Source: Azotobacter vinelandii CA (GTDB taxonomy: Bacteria > Pseudomonadota > Gammaproteobacteria > Pseudomonadales > Pseudomonadaceae). From it: a DNA stretch of 64,000 bases. Of the stretch, positions 1 through 8,226 are shown in pieces. The translations under genes and the position numbers were made by a program. The stretch's first letter is position 1. Every line of letters starts with the position of its first letter. The stretch spans positions 4,516,501 through 4,580,500 of the forward strand of contig NC_021149.1 of assembly GCF_000380335.1 (NCBI RefSeq). Direction: 5' to 3'. The notes below the pieces were generated by a model. The model was not told the origin of the DNA. It was given only the letters and a program-made list of their open reading frames with translations, and searched no databases.

Positions 1-690
1 CTGGTGCGCCAGCAGCGCCAGGATCGCGGCGATGTGGTGCTCAAGCCGATCTCCGGCTACGTACCGGCCCACGAACTGAACCTGCCGCTGCTCACGGCGA
101 TCCAGGAGGTCGCCGAGGAATGCCTGCTGCAGACCCCGCAGTGCTGGCTGACCGGACGCTTCGGCGATACCTGGCTGCCGGCGCCCTACGAGAATGTCCT
201 GCACTACTGCGACAACACCTCCTTCCGCCTGAGTCCGCTTTCCGGCGCAGCCCGCCCGGTGTCTTGCGGCAGCATGCCCCTGCTGGAGCGTCCGCGGGCC
301 TACGTGCACCTGCCCACCGCCTCGCTGCAACTGGTCTACGACATGCGCCTGGAACTTCCGGAGAAACTGCGCCAGTTGAGCCTGCTGCACGCCGACGAGT
401 GCCTGCACGAGGACACCCTGATCGCCCGCATCGACCACGACAACCCGGACATCTACCTGCTGCCCTTCGACCAGAACCGGCGCCCGGCGGACGAACTCTA
501 CATCCTGCAGCAGGGCTTTCTGCGCCCGGTCGACACCCGGGATCTCTGGCTGGCCGAAAGTTTCGCCCCGCAGGACGGCTGGGTGGTGCGCGAGGAACGG
601 ATCAGTTGGCGCGACTGGCAGTCCCTGTGGGACACCCTGGAACAGAAAGCCGCCAAGCCGGCAGCGCAGCGCAGCGGAGCCCTGGGCTGA
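1..690 (+). CDS. Uncharacterised protein, 5' end missing (weak Nudix-box resemblance)
   Basis: The frame is open from the first base, so the true start lies outside the window; at least 229 residues are present before the TGA. I do not recognise the family with certainty. Near residue 35 the segment QEVAEEC resembles the central part of a Nudix box (REUXEEXGU) with Arg and Gly replaced, so a divergent Nudix-like fold is possible but unproven. The rest is acidic and mixed, with no membrane segment or signal peptide visible in the part present. It converges on the interrupted acyltransferase gene, and a hairpin with a T-run follows its stop. Coding on the plus strand is well supported because the frame fills the space exactly up to that terminator. 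Confidence 0.6.
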   Translation: MVRQQRQDRGDVVLKPISGYVPAHELNLPLLTAIQEVAEECLLQTPQCWLTGRFGDTWLPAPYENVLHYCDNTSFRLSPLSGAARPVSCGSMPLLERPRAYVHLPTASLQLVYDMRLELPEKLRQLSLLHADECLHEDTLIARIDHDNPDIYLLPFDQNRRPADELYILQQGFLRPVDTRDLWLAESFAPQDGWVVREERISWRDWQSLWDTLEQKAAKPAAQRSGALG

Positions 691-730
691 GAGAAGCCCT
701 CGGGAAGACCTCTCCGGCTTCCCTCACCGA

Positions 731-754
731 GGGCACGCACACCAGTGCCCTTTT
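731..754 (+). terminator. Intrinsic terminator after the first gene
   Basis: GGGCAC pairs with GTGCCC across an 8-base loop and is followed by TTTT. It lies between two convergent genes. A second arm pair, GCCCTCGG at 696-703 with CCGAGGGC at 727-734, overlaps the left arm, so the two hairpins exclude each other; the longer one would serve the minus-strand transcript, though it lacks a clean T-run. Confidence 0.65.
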
Positions 755-1694
755 ACCTCGCCTCCTTGTACCGAGGCGCCAAGGCCTCGCCTTCTTTCTG
801 CATGGAGGCGAAAGCCTTGGCGAACATCGGCACCAACAGGCGATTGCCGTACTCGCTCAGGTGATCGTCGTCCGCATAGAGCGGACGGCCGTTCCGGCTG
901 CCATGGCAGACCTTGTCGTCGCACAGGTAAGGCAAGGGGTCCAGAATCCGGGCGCCGCATTGCTCGCGGGCCTCGTCCTGAAGGCCCCAGACGAAGGCGT
1001 GCCGCGCGTGGTATTCCGCCAGTGTGATCGAGACCTTCCGCGGAGCGCCCATCAGCATCGCTTTCGCCATGGAGTGAGGCACATCTATCGCCATCTCGGG
1101 AATGGGCCGCATCAGGAACAGCGGCCGATGCCCGGCGATCTCACAGGCGGTCGCCAGATAATGCCGACGAAACTCCTCCAGATATTCGGGCGAGGCCCTG
1201 TCGGCAGGCGAGGAAAAAAACACCAGGGGCCGGCCGGTTTCCCCACCCTCGAACTCTTCGTTGTAGCCCATGGCATACACGGAGGTGCGGTTTATCACGA
1301 TAACCGGCACGTCGGAGGAGGCATCGGCCAGTTCGGCCTTCAGACTCCTCTTCAGGGCCAGACAGGGCGCCGCATACGTCTTCTCGACCGCGTGCGCGCC
1401 GAAGACGGGCAGACACAGGGGCGCGGCCCGGAACCGGATGCCTCGTCGCGAACCGGGCAGCGCGGCCTGTGCCGCCATGACTACCGCATCGGCATGACTG
1501 TCGCCCACCATCAGCGCCTCGATCGAAGGACCACCGAAGGTGCAGGCGGCACCCTTGTCCAGGCATTCGTCCTGCCGTGGGTTGCGATTGTCGGCCTGGG
1601 CCTCGATCGCGCCCACGGCGGCGGGCAGACGCTGTGGGAGACCATCGGTTTCGCGTATCCAGACGGCGGCCAGCACGGGCGGAAAAGCCGCCAC
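753..1694 (-). pseudogene. Interrupted O-acyltransferase, 3' half (SGNH domain)
   Basis: This is the C-terminal part of a membrane acyltransferase whose first half lies at 4144-5223. It carries the SGNH/GDSL-type hydrolase fold fused to acyltransferase-3 domains: the block I motif MVGDSHAD and the C-terminal Asp/His block DDDHLSEYG. Such two-domain proteins acetylate sugars of LPS O antigen, capsule or peptidoglycan; the SGNH part is periplasmic. Codon GTG at 1694-1692 follows in frame from codon CTA at 4146-4144 when the inserted DNA is removed. In the present state the half gene has no proper start, although an accidental frame continues into the insertion element as far as 1898. It is unlikely to be functional. 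Confidence 0.88.
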
Positions 1695-1787
1695 TAGAGC
1701 ATTTTTAGAAAATACGAATTCGACATACAGGGGTTGCTCTTCCTGGTCATTTCGGTTCTCCTCTCCCGCTCGGACAAGGAGACCAGA

Positions 1788-1805
1788 ATGGCTCGGGCAT
1801 ACAGT
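1788..1805 (+). pseudogene. First six codons of the IS630 transposase
   Basis: ATG and five more codons (M-A-R-A-Y-S) precede the inner insertion. Joined to 3202 they continue in frame as I-D-L-R-R-R-V, the normal N-terminal pattern of IS630-family transposases. AAGGAG at 1776-1781 is a good ribosome site 6 bases upstream. The join fixes the left edge of the inner element at 1805/1806. Confidence 0.85.
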
Positions 1806-1824
1806 GCGTATATGGACTCCCCCC

Positions 1825-2102
1825 GGTTTGCCAGTGATTTGCCCTGCCGACGAACGTAGGTACGACTGCTTGCGTATATCCGGCTTCCGATGAGGCATTG
1901 GCTGCCCCGAGCCATGATGAAAATCCGCTCATGTGTGCCTGATTGATCTAGCGGCCTTGCTTGCAGGGGGCCGACGCACTGTGCAGGCTTTACACATGCC
2001 GGTTCGACCGGTTCGTCATCGCTGCATGTCACTGTGCAATCGGGGTGGATCTACTGGTTACTGCTCAACATTTTGCAGGCTGTGCAGCCTGCGATTTTAT
2101 TT
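1825..2102 (-). ncRNA. Candidate guide (seek/bridge) RNA region of the IS1111-type element
   Basis: This stretch downstream of the transposase has no supported gene. Published work on IS1111 elements places the target-choosing RNA in the corresponding spacer. In support, the 9-mer TGCGTATAT that spans the left junction (1805-1813) recurs exactly at 1871-1879. Several short GC-rich dyads are also present (for example GCAGGCTG/CAGCCTGC around 2075-2093). ATTGATCT at 1942-1949 differs at one base from ATTGACCT just right of the insertion. Exact RNA ends cannot be set by reading. Confidence 0.4.
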
Positions 2103-3119
2103 TCAGCCAAGTTGATAGCAATCTCCCCGACTGAGGATCGCCCAGACGATCCGGGCATTCTTGTTCGCCAAAGCGACCGTGGCGATGTTCGGGTTGCGTC
2201 GACACAGCAAGCGCTGGAGCCACTGGCTGCGTCGATCCGCCTTGTCCTGGCAGTGCCTGAGCACCGCTCGGGCTCCGTGAACCAGCAGCGTGCGCAAGTA
2301 AGTATCGCCTCGCTTGTTGATCGGGCCCAGCTGCTCCTTGCCGCCGCTGGAGTGTTGGCGAGGAACCAACCCCAGCCAGGCAGCGAACTGCCGGGCGCTG
2401 CGGAACTGGCGAGCATCGCCCACGGCCGACACCAGGGCGGTGGCCGTGATCGGACCGATGCCCTCGACCAGCATCAGGCGTTCCACCCGCTCGTCCTCGC
2501 GAGCCTGGCGCTGGATCGTTTCGTCGAGACGAGACAAGCGCGCTTCATGCTCGACCAATTCGCCTTGCAACTCCACCAGTAACCCGCGCATCTGGCCCGG
2601 CAGGCCGTTCTCGGCATCCGCCAAGGCCGCCTGTGCCAGTCGGCGGGTAGCCGCCACGCCGTGCCGGCTCTCGACCAGGCCAAACTCGCCCAGCAACCCG
2701 CGAATCTCGTTGACCAGCGCCGTCCGCGCCCGGATCAGGCGGCTCCTGATCCGGTGCAGGGCCTGGCCGGCCTGCTGCTCGGCGCTCTTCACCTCGACGT
2801 AACGCATGTTCGGTCGACTGGCCGCCTCGCAGATCGCTTCGGCGTCATTGGCGTCGTTCTTGCCGCTCTTGACGTAGGGTTTGACGAACTGCGGTGCGAT
2901 CAGTCGCACCTCATGTCCCAGGACTCTCAGCTCGCGCGCCCAGTAATGGGAGCTGCCGCAGGCCTCCATCGCCACCGTGCAGGGTTCGAGTTGACGAAAG
3001 AAGTCCAGCATTTGCGAGCGTTTGAGCTGTTTGCGACAGACCGCCTGCTCGTGGCTGTCGACGCCATGAATCTGGAACACCTGCTTTGCCAAATCGACGC
3101 CTATCCGCTTGAGTTTCAT
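2103..3119 (-). CDS. IS1111-group transposase (IS110 family, DEDD recombinase)
   Basis: The 338-residue protein has the N-terminal RuvC-like DEDD domain: IGVDLAKQVFQIHG with the first Asp near residue 9, the AMEACGSSHYWAR segment near 51, and KNDANDAEAICEA near 88. The C-terminal transposase_20 domain holds VEGIGPITA and PRQHSSGGKEQLGPINKRGD with the conserved Ser. Length and both domains match active IS1111-group enzymes. ATG at 3119 is preceded by GGAGAG. The gene lies within 1806-3201, opposite to the IS630 transposase. No frame damage is visible, so the enzyme is probably functional. Confidence 0.95.
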   Translation of the reverse strand: MKLKRIGVDLAKQVFQIHGVDSHEQAVCRKQLKRSQMLDFFRQLEPCTVAMEACGSSHYWARELRVLGHEVRLIAPQFVKPYVKSGKNDANDAEAICEAASRPNMRYVEVKSAEQQAGQALHRIRSRLIRARTALVNEIRGLLGEFGLVESRHGVAATRRLAQAALADAENGLPGQMRGLLVELQGELVEHEARLSRLDETIQRQAREDERVERLMLVEGIGPITATALVSAVGDARQFRSARQFAAWLGLVPRQHSSGGKEQLGPINKRGDTYLRTLLVHGARAVLRHCQDKADRRSQWLQRLLCRRNPNIATVALANKNARIVWAILSRGDCYQLG

Positions 3120-3201
3120 GGGGACGCTCTCCTCTGGTGACTGCTGTTTCCAGCAACTTCAGTCTGGTGCATTGACGCCGTAGGAGGGGGGAGTCCATTT
3201 C

Positions 3202-4130
3202 ATTGACCTTCGCCGGCGCGTCGTCGACGCGGCCATGGGTGGGCTATCGGCTCGGCAGGCCGCCGAGCGATTCGACGTCGGGACGGCAACAGCGATCGTC
3301 TGGGTGCGGCGCTTCCGGGAAGGCGGGGAACTCGTCGCCCGCCGACAGGGCAAGCCCCGGGGCTTGCGGCTCGATCCCCATGCGGACTACCTGCTCGGCC
3401 TGCTCGAGCAGACCCCCGACCTGACGCTGGCCGAACTCGCCGCGACCCTCGAACGGGAGCGTGGCGTCCGTGTCAGCCTGGCGACGGTGTGGACGTTTCT
3501 CGACCGGCACGCCATGACGTTCAAAAAAAGACCGCGCATGCAGCCGAGCAGCAACGGCCGGACGTCCAGGCAGCCCGACAGGGATGGATCGAGGAGCAGT
3601 CCGGTTTCGATTGGCGCAAGCTGATCTTCGTCGACGAAACCGCCGCTTCGACGAACCTGGCCCGCCTGCGGGGCTGGGCCCCTCGCGGCGAGCGCTGCCG
3701 GGCCGCGATCCCCCACGGCCACTGGAAAACCACGACCTTTACCGCCGGCCTGCGGGTGGATGGCCTGAGCGCGCCGCTGGTGCTCGATGGCGCCATGAAC
3801 GGCCCGGTCTTCCTGGCCTATGTCGGGCAGGTCCTGGTACCCGAGCTGACGCCCGGCGATATCGTGGTGATGGACAACCTGCCGGCCCACAAGGTGGCGG
3901 GGGTACGCCAGGCCATCGAAGGCGCAGGAGCCACCCTGCGCTACTTGCCACCCTATAGCCCCGACCTGAACCCGATCGAGATGGCCTTCTCCAAGCTCAA
4001 GGCACTGCTGAGAAAGGCGGCGGCGCGGACCGTGCCGGAGCTGTGGCAGAGCATTGGCGAGGCGATTGCGCAGTTCTCTGCACAGGACTGCAGGCACTAC
4101 TTCGAGGCAGCCGGATATGAATCGGGATAA
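3202..4130 (+). pseudogene. IS630-family transposase, main part, with -1 frameshift site
   Basis: From 3202 the frame reads a helix-turn-helix region ([13 protein letters not shown]) and continues to MTFKK at about 3529. A -1 slip on AAAAAAAG moves into the frame [14 protein letters not shown], which carries the DDE domain: [17 protein letters not shown] and YSPDLNPIE. Together with the six codons at 1788-1805 the product would be about 315 residues, normal for the family. Only the first six codons are separated, by the IS1111-type insertion. An ATG at 3235 could still start a truncated protein lacking about 17 residues, so residual expression cannot be ruled out. Confidence 0.88.
3523..3530 (+). 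other. Programmed -1 frameshift site in the IS630 transposase
   Basis: Seven A residues followed by G (A at 3523-3529, G at 3530) lie exactly where the frame with the HTH domain overlaps the -1 frame with the DDE domain. The fused reading [14 protein letters not shown] matches the usual sequence of IS630-family transposases, many of which are made by -1 frameshifting. Confidence 0.75.
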
Positions 4131-4143
4131 GGTAAAAATGCTC

Positions 4144-5223
4144 TAGCAGAGCGGCGGCGACCCATCGGGGCGCCTGCCCGTGCAAGCCACGCCGTGCCGG
4201 AAGCTCGATCGAGGCATAGGAAAGCTGGCCAAGCAGCAGGGTCGCGAAGAGCGCGGACAGGACCCAGGCCGGGCTGTCCAGCTTCTCGCAATAGGCAAGG
4301 CCCGCGACCAGCGGCCAATGCCACAGATAGATCGAGTACGAGCGGGTGCCAAGCCACTGGGCCACGGCATTGCCGGTCCAGGGCGAAGCTTCGCGCCGTG
4401 CCAGCAGTACCGATAGGGTCCCGATGCAGGGCACCAGCGCCAGCCAACCCGGCCAGCGGCTCGACGAGTCCAGAAAGACCACGGCACAGACGATCGAGAG
4501 CAGGCCAAGCCACTCCAGAGTTAGCCTGGTACGGGCGGAAAGCCTCGGGTTCTCAGCGAACAGGAAGAGCAGGCCGCCAGCCAGAAACTCCCATGCCCGC
4601 GACCGCAACAGGTAGAACGCCTTGGGCGGCTCGCTCAGGGTCAGTGCGACGCAGACGCCAAAGGAGACGAGCAATAACAGGACATGGACCAGGACCATTG
4701 CCCGCCGCCCCGGAAACAACCGCCAGACGGCCAGCAGCAGTACGGGCAGCAGCAGATAGAACTGCCACTCCACGGACAGCGACCAGCTATGCAGAAGCCA
4801 TTTCTCGTGGGCCTCCTCGTCGAAATAGCCGGACTCCCGCAGGTAGCGCAGGTTGGATGCAAAGAGCAGGGTTCGCCGGGCATCCCCACCGAGCGCCTCG
4901 TACTCCCTGGGCATCAGGAAGAACCAACCGGCCGCCAGCAGCACCGCTGCCAGCGCGATCAAGGCCGGAAGAATCCGCCGGGCGCGGGCCAGGTAGAAAT
5001 TCCAGAGGGAAAAATCGCCCCGCTGCAGTCCCTTGCCGATGATGCCGGTCATCAGAAAGCCGGAGACGACGAAAAACATGTCGACGCCGACAAAGCCACC
5101 GTCGAACCCGGCGAGGCCGAAGTGGTACAGCACCACGGCCGTCACGGCCCAGGCGCGCAATCCGTTTATGTCACGGCGGAACGCCTGGGCTCCTGCAGTC
5201 GGTGCCAAAATGTCGAGCGACAT
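4144..5223 (-). pseudogene. Interrupted O-acyltransferase, 5' half (acyltransferase-3 domain)
   Basis: Starts at ATG 5223 with GGAGGAGGG just upstream. The start of the domain reads RDINGLRAWAVTAVVLYHF, the acyltransferase-3 signature with the catalytic-type His, followed by about ten hydrophobic segments, including the FFVVSGFLMTG and HSWSLSVEWQFYLLLPVLL regions common to OafA/YrhL proteins. The frame runs 360 codons to CTA at 4146-4144, where the IS630 element begins. Rejoined to 753-1694 it gives 673 residues, right for an OafA-type enzyme that acetylates LPS sugars across the inner membrane. The gene follows hldE by 76 bp and is last in the msbA-mig-14-dnpA-hldE run, which suggests a role in LPS modification. 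Read-through past 4144 gives a membrane domain without its SGNH part. Confidence 0.88.
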
Positions 5224-5299
5224 CCCTCCTCCACGAGAACTTGCGAACCGCACGCTTCGGGCAGGGCGGCGCGATGGATTCGAGAAAGGTTTTTCCGCG

Positions 5300-6724
5300 T
5301 CACGGCTGCCGGCGGATCTTCTCGACGATGCCGGTGGTGGAGCTGTTCTCCACCAGCCCCAGCACCCGCACCTCGCCGCCATGGGCGCGGACGATATCGG
5401 CACCGACCACCTGATCGATGCCGTAGTCGCCGCCCTTGACCAGCACGTCCGGGCGAATCTGTTCAAGCAGGCGCTCGGGAGTGTCCTCGGCGAAGCTGAT
5501 CACCCAGTCCACCGCGCCGAGCCCGGCGAGCACCGCCATGCGCCGGTCCACCGTGTTGATCGGCCGGCCCGGCCCCTTCAGGCGGGTCACCGAGGCATCG
5601 TCGTTGACCGCCACGATCAGCCGGTCGCCCTGGGCGCGAGCCTGCTCCAGATAGGTCACGTGGCCGGCGTGGAGGATGTCGAAGCAGCCGTTGGTGAAGA
5701 CGATCTTCTCGCCCTGGGCGTGCGCGTCCTCGATGGCCAGCAGCAGTTGCTCGAGCCCCAGTACGCCGCGCTCCGAACCCTGCTCGCGCTGTACCGCGCG
5801 GCGCAGTTCGGGAACGCTGATCGTCGCGGTGCCCAGTTTGCCGACCACGATGCCGGCCGCCAGGTTGGCCAGGGCCACCGCCTGCGGCAGCTCCTCGCCG
5901 GCGGCCAGCGCCGCGGCCAGGGTGGAGATCACCGTGTCGCCGGCGCCGGTGACGTCGAACACCTCGCGGGCCCGCGCCGGCAGGTGCAGCGGCGGATGGC
6001 CGGGGCGCATCAGGGTCATGCCGTGCTCGCCGCGGGTCACCAGCAGGGCGCCGAGTTCGAGGTCGGCCATCAGTCGCGCGCCACGGGCCACCAGTTCGCC
6101 CTCGTCGGCGCAGCGGCCGACGACATTCTCGAACTCGGCCAGGTTCGGCGTGATCAGGTCGGCGCCGCGGTAGATGCCGAAGTCCTTGCCCTTGGGGTCG
6201 GCCAGTACCGCGATGCCACGGGCACGCGCCGCCTGGATCAGCGCCTGGTGGTTCTTGAGCGCCCCCTTGCCGTAATCGGAGAGCACCAGCACCCGGATGC
6301 CGGCGAGCAATCCCTCGACCTCGGCGGCCAGGGCCGCGGCGTCGGTGGCGAACGGCTCTTCGAAATCCATGCGCAGCAATTGCTGATGACGGCTCATCAC
6401 CCGCAGCTTGACGATGGTCGGCTGGCTGGCGATGCGCTGGAAATGCACGTCCACGCCGGCCGAGGCCAGGCTCCGGGCCAGGCTGTCGGCCGCCTCATCG
6501 GCGCCGGTCACCCCGACCAGGGTGGCCGCGCCGCCCAGGGCGGCGATGTTCAGCGCGACGTTGGCCGCGCCGCCCGGGCGGTCCTCCATCTGCTCGACCT
6601 TCACCACCGGTACCGGCGCCTCCGGGGAAATCCGCGTGGTGCAGCCATGCCAGTAGCGGTCGAGCATGACGTCGCCGACCACCAGCACGGGGGAGCGATC
6701 GAAACGGGGCATGGACAGCTTCAT
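5300..6724 (-). CDS. hldE: Bifunctional heptose 7-phosphate kinase / heptose 1-phosphate adenylyltransferase
   Basis: The 474-residue protein has two domains. Residues 1 to about 320 form a PfkB/ribokinase-type kinase (VLVVGDVMLDRYWHG, DRPGGAANVALN, and DVTGAGDT near residue 265). The C-terminal part is a cytidylyltransferase-type domain with FTNGCFDILHAGHVTYL carrying the HxGH motif. It phosphorylates D-glycero-D-manno-heptose 7-phosphate and then adenylylates the 1-phosphate, giving ADP-heptose for the WaaC and WaaF transferases encoded nearby. Length equals that of Pseudomonas HldE. ATG at 6724 is chosen because GGAG lies just upstream and the upstream extension is not conserved in type. 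The gene lies 34 bp after dnpA. Confidence 0.96.
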   Translation of the reverse strand: MKLSMPRFDRSPVLVVGDVMLDRYWHGCTTRISPEAPVPVVKVEQMEDRPGGAANVALNIAALGGAATLVGVTGADEAADSLARSLASAGVDVHFQRIASQPTIVKLRVMSRHQQLLRMDFEEPFATDAAALAAEVEGLLAGIRVLVLSDYGKGALKNHQALIQAARARGIAVLADPKGKDFGIYRGADLITPNLAEFENVVGRCADEGELVARGARLMADLELGALLVTRGEHGMTLMRPGHPPLHLPARAREVFDVTGAGDTVISTLAAALAAGEELPQAVALANLAAGIVVGKLGTATISVPELRRAVQREQGSERGVLGLEQLLLAIEDAHAQGEKIVFTNGCFDILHAGHVTYLEQARAQGDRLIVAVNDDASVTRLKGPGRPINTVDRRMAVLAGLGAVDWVISFAEDTPERLLEQIRPDVLVKGGDYGIDQVVGADIVRAHGGEVRVLGLVENSSTTGIVEKIRRQP

Positions 6725-6758
6725 GGAGTCTCCGCGAACGTGTGGAAATCGGCGGCGA

Positions 6759-8222
6759 TCATAGCGCATGCAAGGGCTGGTCGCCCGTCTGCTCCGGGCC
6801 GTGCGCATGCATGGCCGGTGCGTCGGCCGTGCAGGGGCGCACCCAGAACAACTCGTGCCGGCGCACCGTCTTGCGAAAGAATTCGTCTTCCCCGGTGAGC
6901 GGCCAGCGGCGTCCGGCCAGGAACCGCTGGATCAGCCGGCGCAGGCGCTTCTTCGCCGGCAGCGGCGTCTGCAGGTCATGCTGCATGGCCAGCGCCGCGG
7001 CCTTGTCCAGCCGGGTTCCGGCATCCAGGCACGGGCTCCACAGGCCATCGGCCGGCAGGGGCTCGATGACCGGCGGCAGGGCGATGCCGCCCTCGGCCGG
7101 GCCCATCGGCCAGCGGTCGTTGTCGTGCAGGTGGTTGGCGTAGAGCAGCAGGGTTCCGGGACGCCAGGCGCTGCCGGCGGCCGCCTCGAGCAAGGCGCGG
7201 CTGGCCGCCACGTGATCGGCGTGCGGGTCCAGCTCGGGATGCGGCGTCACCACCACCTCGGGACGGAAGTGTTCGAGCAGCGCGCGCAGGTCGGCGACCA
7301 GATTGCTCCAGGTCGGCGCACCGTCGGCATCGCCGGGCAGCGGCAGCGGGTTGTGCCGGCGCGCGCTGCGGATGTCGCTCTCGCCGGATTCGCGCGAGCC
7401 GAACGACCGCTGCGGCTCGGCGGCCATCGCCGGCAGTTGCAGGCAGTAGTAGCCGAGCTGCACGCAACGGCTCTGCGGCACACCGCCCCACAGCGGCACC
7501 GCCAGGCTGTCCCAGCAGCGCAGGCGGCCCTTGAGGCGCGCCGCGGCCGCCGGATCGAGGCCGAAACGCCGGTAGCGCCCGGCCTCGATCTCGCCCTGGG
7601 TCAGGGTGACGATGGCGACCTCCGGCGAGCGGCTGTAGAGGCCGAAGGCGGCCAGTTCGGCGTCGTCGGCATGGGGAGCGACGATCAGCAGACGCCGCCC
7701 GGCATAATCCGGATTGCTCAGGACATGCAGGGTGGCAGTGCCGGCCAGCTTGCAGAAGCGCCCGCGAATGCGCAGGCTTCCGGCGCGCAATGCCTCCTGC
7801 TGGCCGGACAGGTTCAGGTAGCGCAGCCCGTCGACGCCGCGCTCGAAATCCTGGCGATCGTCGCCGATCCACACCTGCGGATCGAACAGCCGCCCGAGCG
7901 GGCCGGCCGTGACGCGCACTTCGAGGATCAGGGTCTCGGCCGCGCCGATATCGCCATCCAGCAGCAGCCGGCCCTGCTCCAGGCGCGCCGGCAGGGCCGG
8001 GACGTCGGGTGGGAAGGCATGCCGGTAATCGTCCCGCGGGCGATAGAACAGGTGATCGGCGAACCAGGCCTCGTGGGCGATCCAGCCCAGCGCCAGGACC
8101 AGCGGCACCAGCCACCAGGCGACCAGCGCGCCGAGCAGGACCAGCGCCAGCAGGGCGGCCAGCATGAACAGGCGCTTGCGCTGGCGATGACGCTTCAGCA
8201 ACCGTTGCTTGCGGACCGTCAT
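6759..8222 (-). CDS. dnpA: PIG-L/LmbE-family de-N-acetylase
   Basis: The 487-residue protein begins with a basic stretch and one membrane segment (about residues 15-45), so it is anchored with its catalytic part beyond. The PIG-L fold is marked by IVAPHADDAELAAFG (the AHPDDE-type metal site) and VVVTPHPELDPHADHVAA (the second HxxH-type metal site). DnpA of P. aeruginosa, in the same LPS locus (PA5002), is a putative LPS de-N-acetylase whose loss lowers fluoroquinolone persistence. The start at 8222 lies 4 bp after the mig-14 stop, so the two are coupled. The upstream in-frame extension overlaps mig-14 in another frame and was discarded. Confidence 0.88.
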   Translation of the reverse strand: MTVRKQRLLKRHRQRKRLFMLAALLALVLLGALVAWWLVPLVLALGWIAHEAWFADHLFYRPRDDYRHAFPPDVPALPARLEQGRLLLDGDIGAAETLILEVRVTAGPLGRLFDPQVWIGDDRQDFERGVDGLRYLNLSGQQEALRAGSLRIRGRFCKLAGTATLHVLSNPDYAGRRLLIVAPHADDAELAAFGLYSRSPEVAIVTLTQGEIEAGRYRRFGLDPAAAARLKGRLRCWDSLAVPLWGGVPQSRCVQLGYYCLQLPAMAAEPQRSFGSRESGESDIRSARRHNPLPLPGDADGAPTWSNLVADLRALLEHFRPEVVVTPHPELDPHADHVAASRALLEAAAGSAWRPGTLLLYANHLHDNDRWPMGPAEGGIALPPVIEPLPADGLWSPCLDAGTRLDKAAALAMQHDLQTPLPAKKRLRRLIQRFLAGRRWPLTGEDEFFRKTVRRHELFWVRPCTADAPAMHAHGPEQTGDQPLHAL

Positions 8223-8226
8223 GGCG

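Larger units (their letters stand above)
1806..3201 (-). mobile_element. IS110-family element, IS1111 group
   Basis: Subterminal 13-bp perfect inverted repeats, ATGGACTCCCCCC at 1812-1824 and its complement at 3186-3198, lie 6 bases inside the left edge and 3 bases inside the right edge. That asymmetric subterminal layout is the mark of the IS1111 subgroup. Edges were set by rejoining the IS630 transposase frame (1805 to 3202). There is no target duplication, as expected for this group. The single transposase gene (2103-3119) reads leftward and leaves about 270-300 bp without coding sequence between its stop and the left end. In IS1111 elements that region specifies a guide RNA. The element looks complete and may be active. 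Confidence 0.9.
1697..4143. mobile_element. IS630-family insertion sequence (interrupted by a second IS)
   Basis: The ends are an 11-bp perfect inverted repeat, GAGCATTTTTA at 1697-1707 and its reverse complement at 4133-4143. They are flanked by the dinucleotide TA on both sides (1695-1696 and 4144-4145), the target duplication typical of the IS630/Tc1 group. Without the 1396-bp inner element (1806-3201) it is 1051 bp long, a normal size for the family. The transposase gene reads on the plus strand, begins at ATG 1788, is cut after codon 6, resumes at 3202 and ends at 4130, 13 bp before the right end. It sits in the acyltransferase gene. The inner insertion should have inactivated transposition by its own enzyme, although the ends appear intact and could be mobilised in trans. 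Confidence 0.92.

Noticed and set aside
120-1697. 525-codon plus-strand frame
   Set aside because: It overlaps the first gene in another frame and runs antisense to the SGNH half of the acyltransferase.
753-1898. An independent 381-residue SGNH protein starting at 1898
   Set aside because: The first 68 residues are read from insertion-element DNA across the IS630 end and the IS1111 end, so this is an accidental extension of a split gene.
3203-3424. Separate small plus-strand gene at the IS630 transposase start
   Set aside because: It is an out-of-frame reading of the transposase HTH region.
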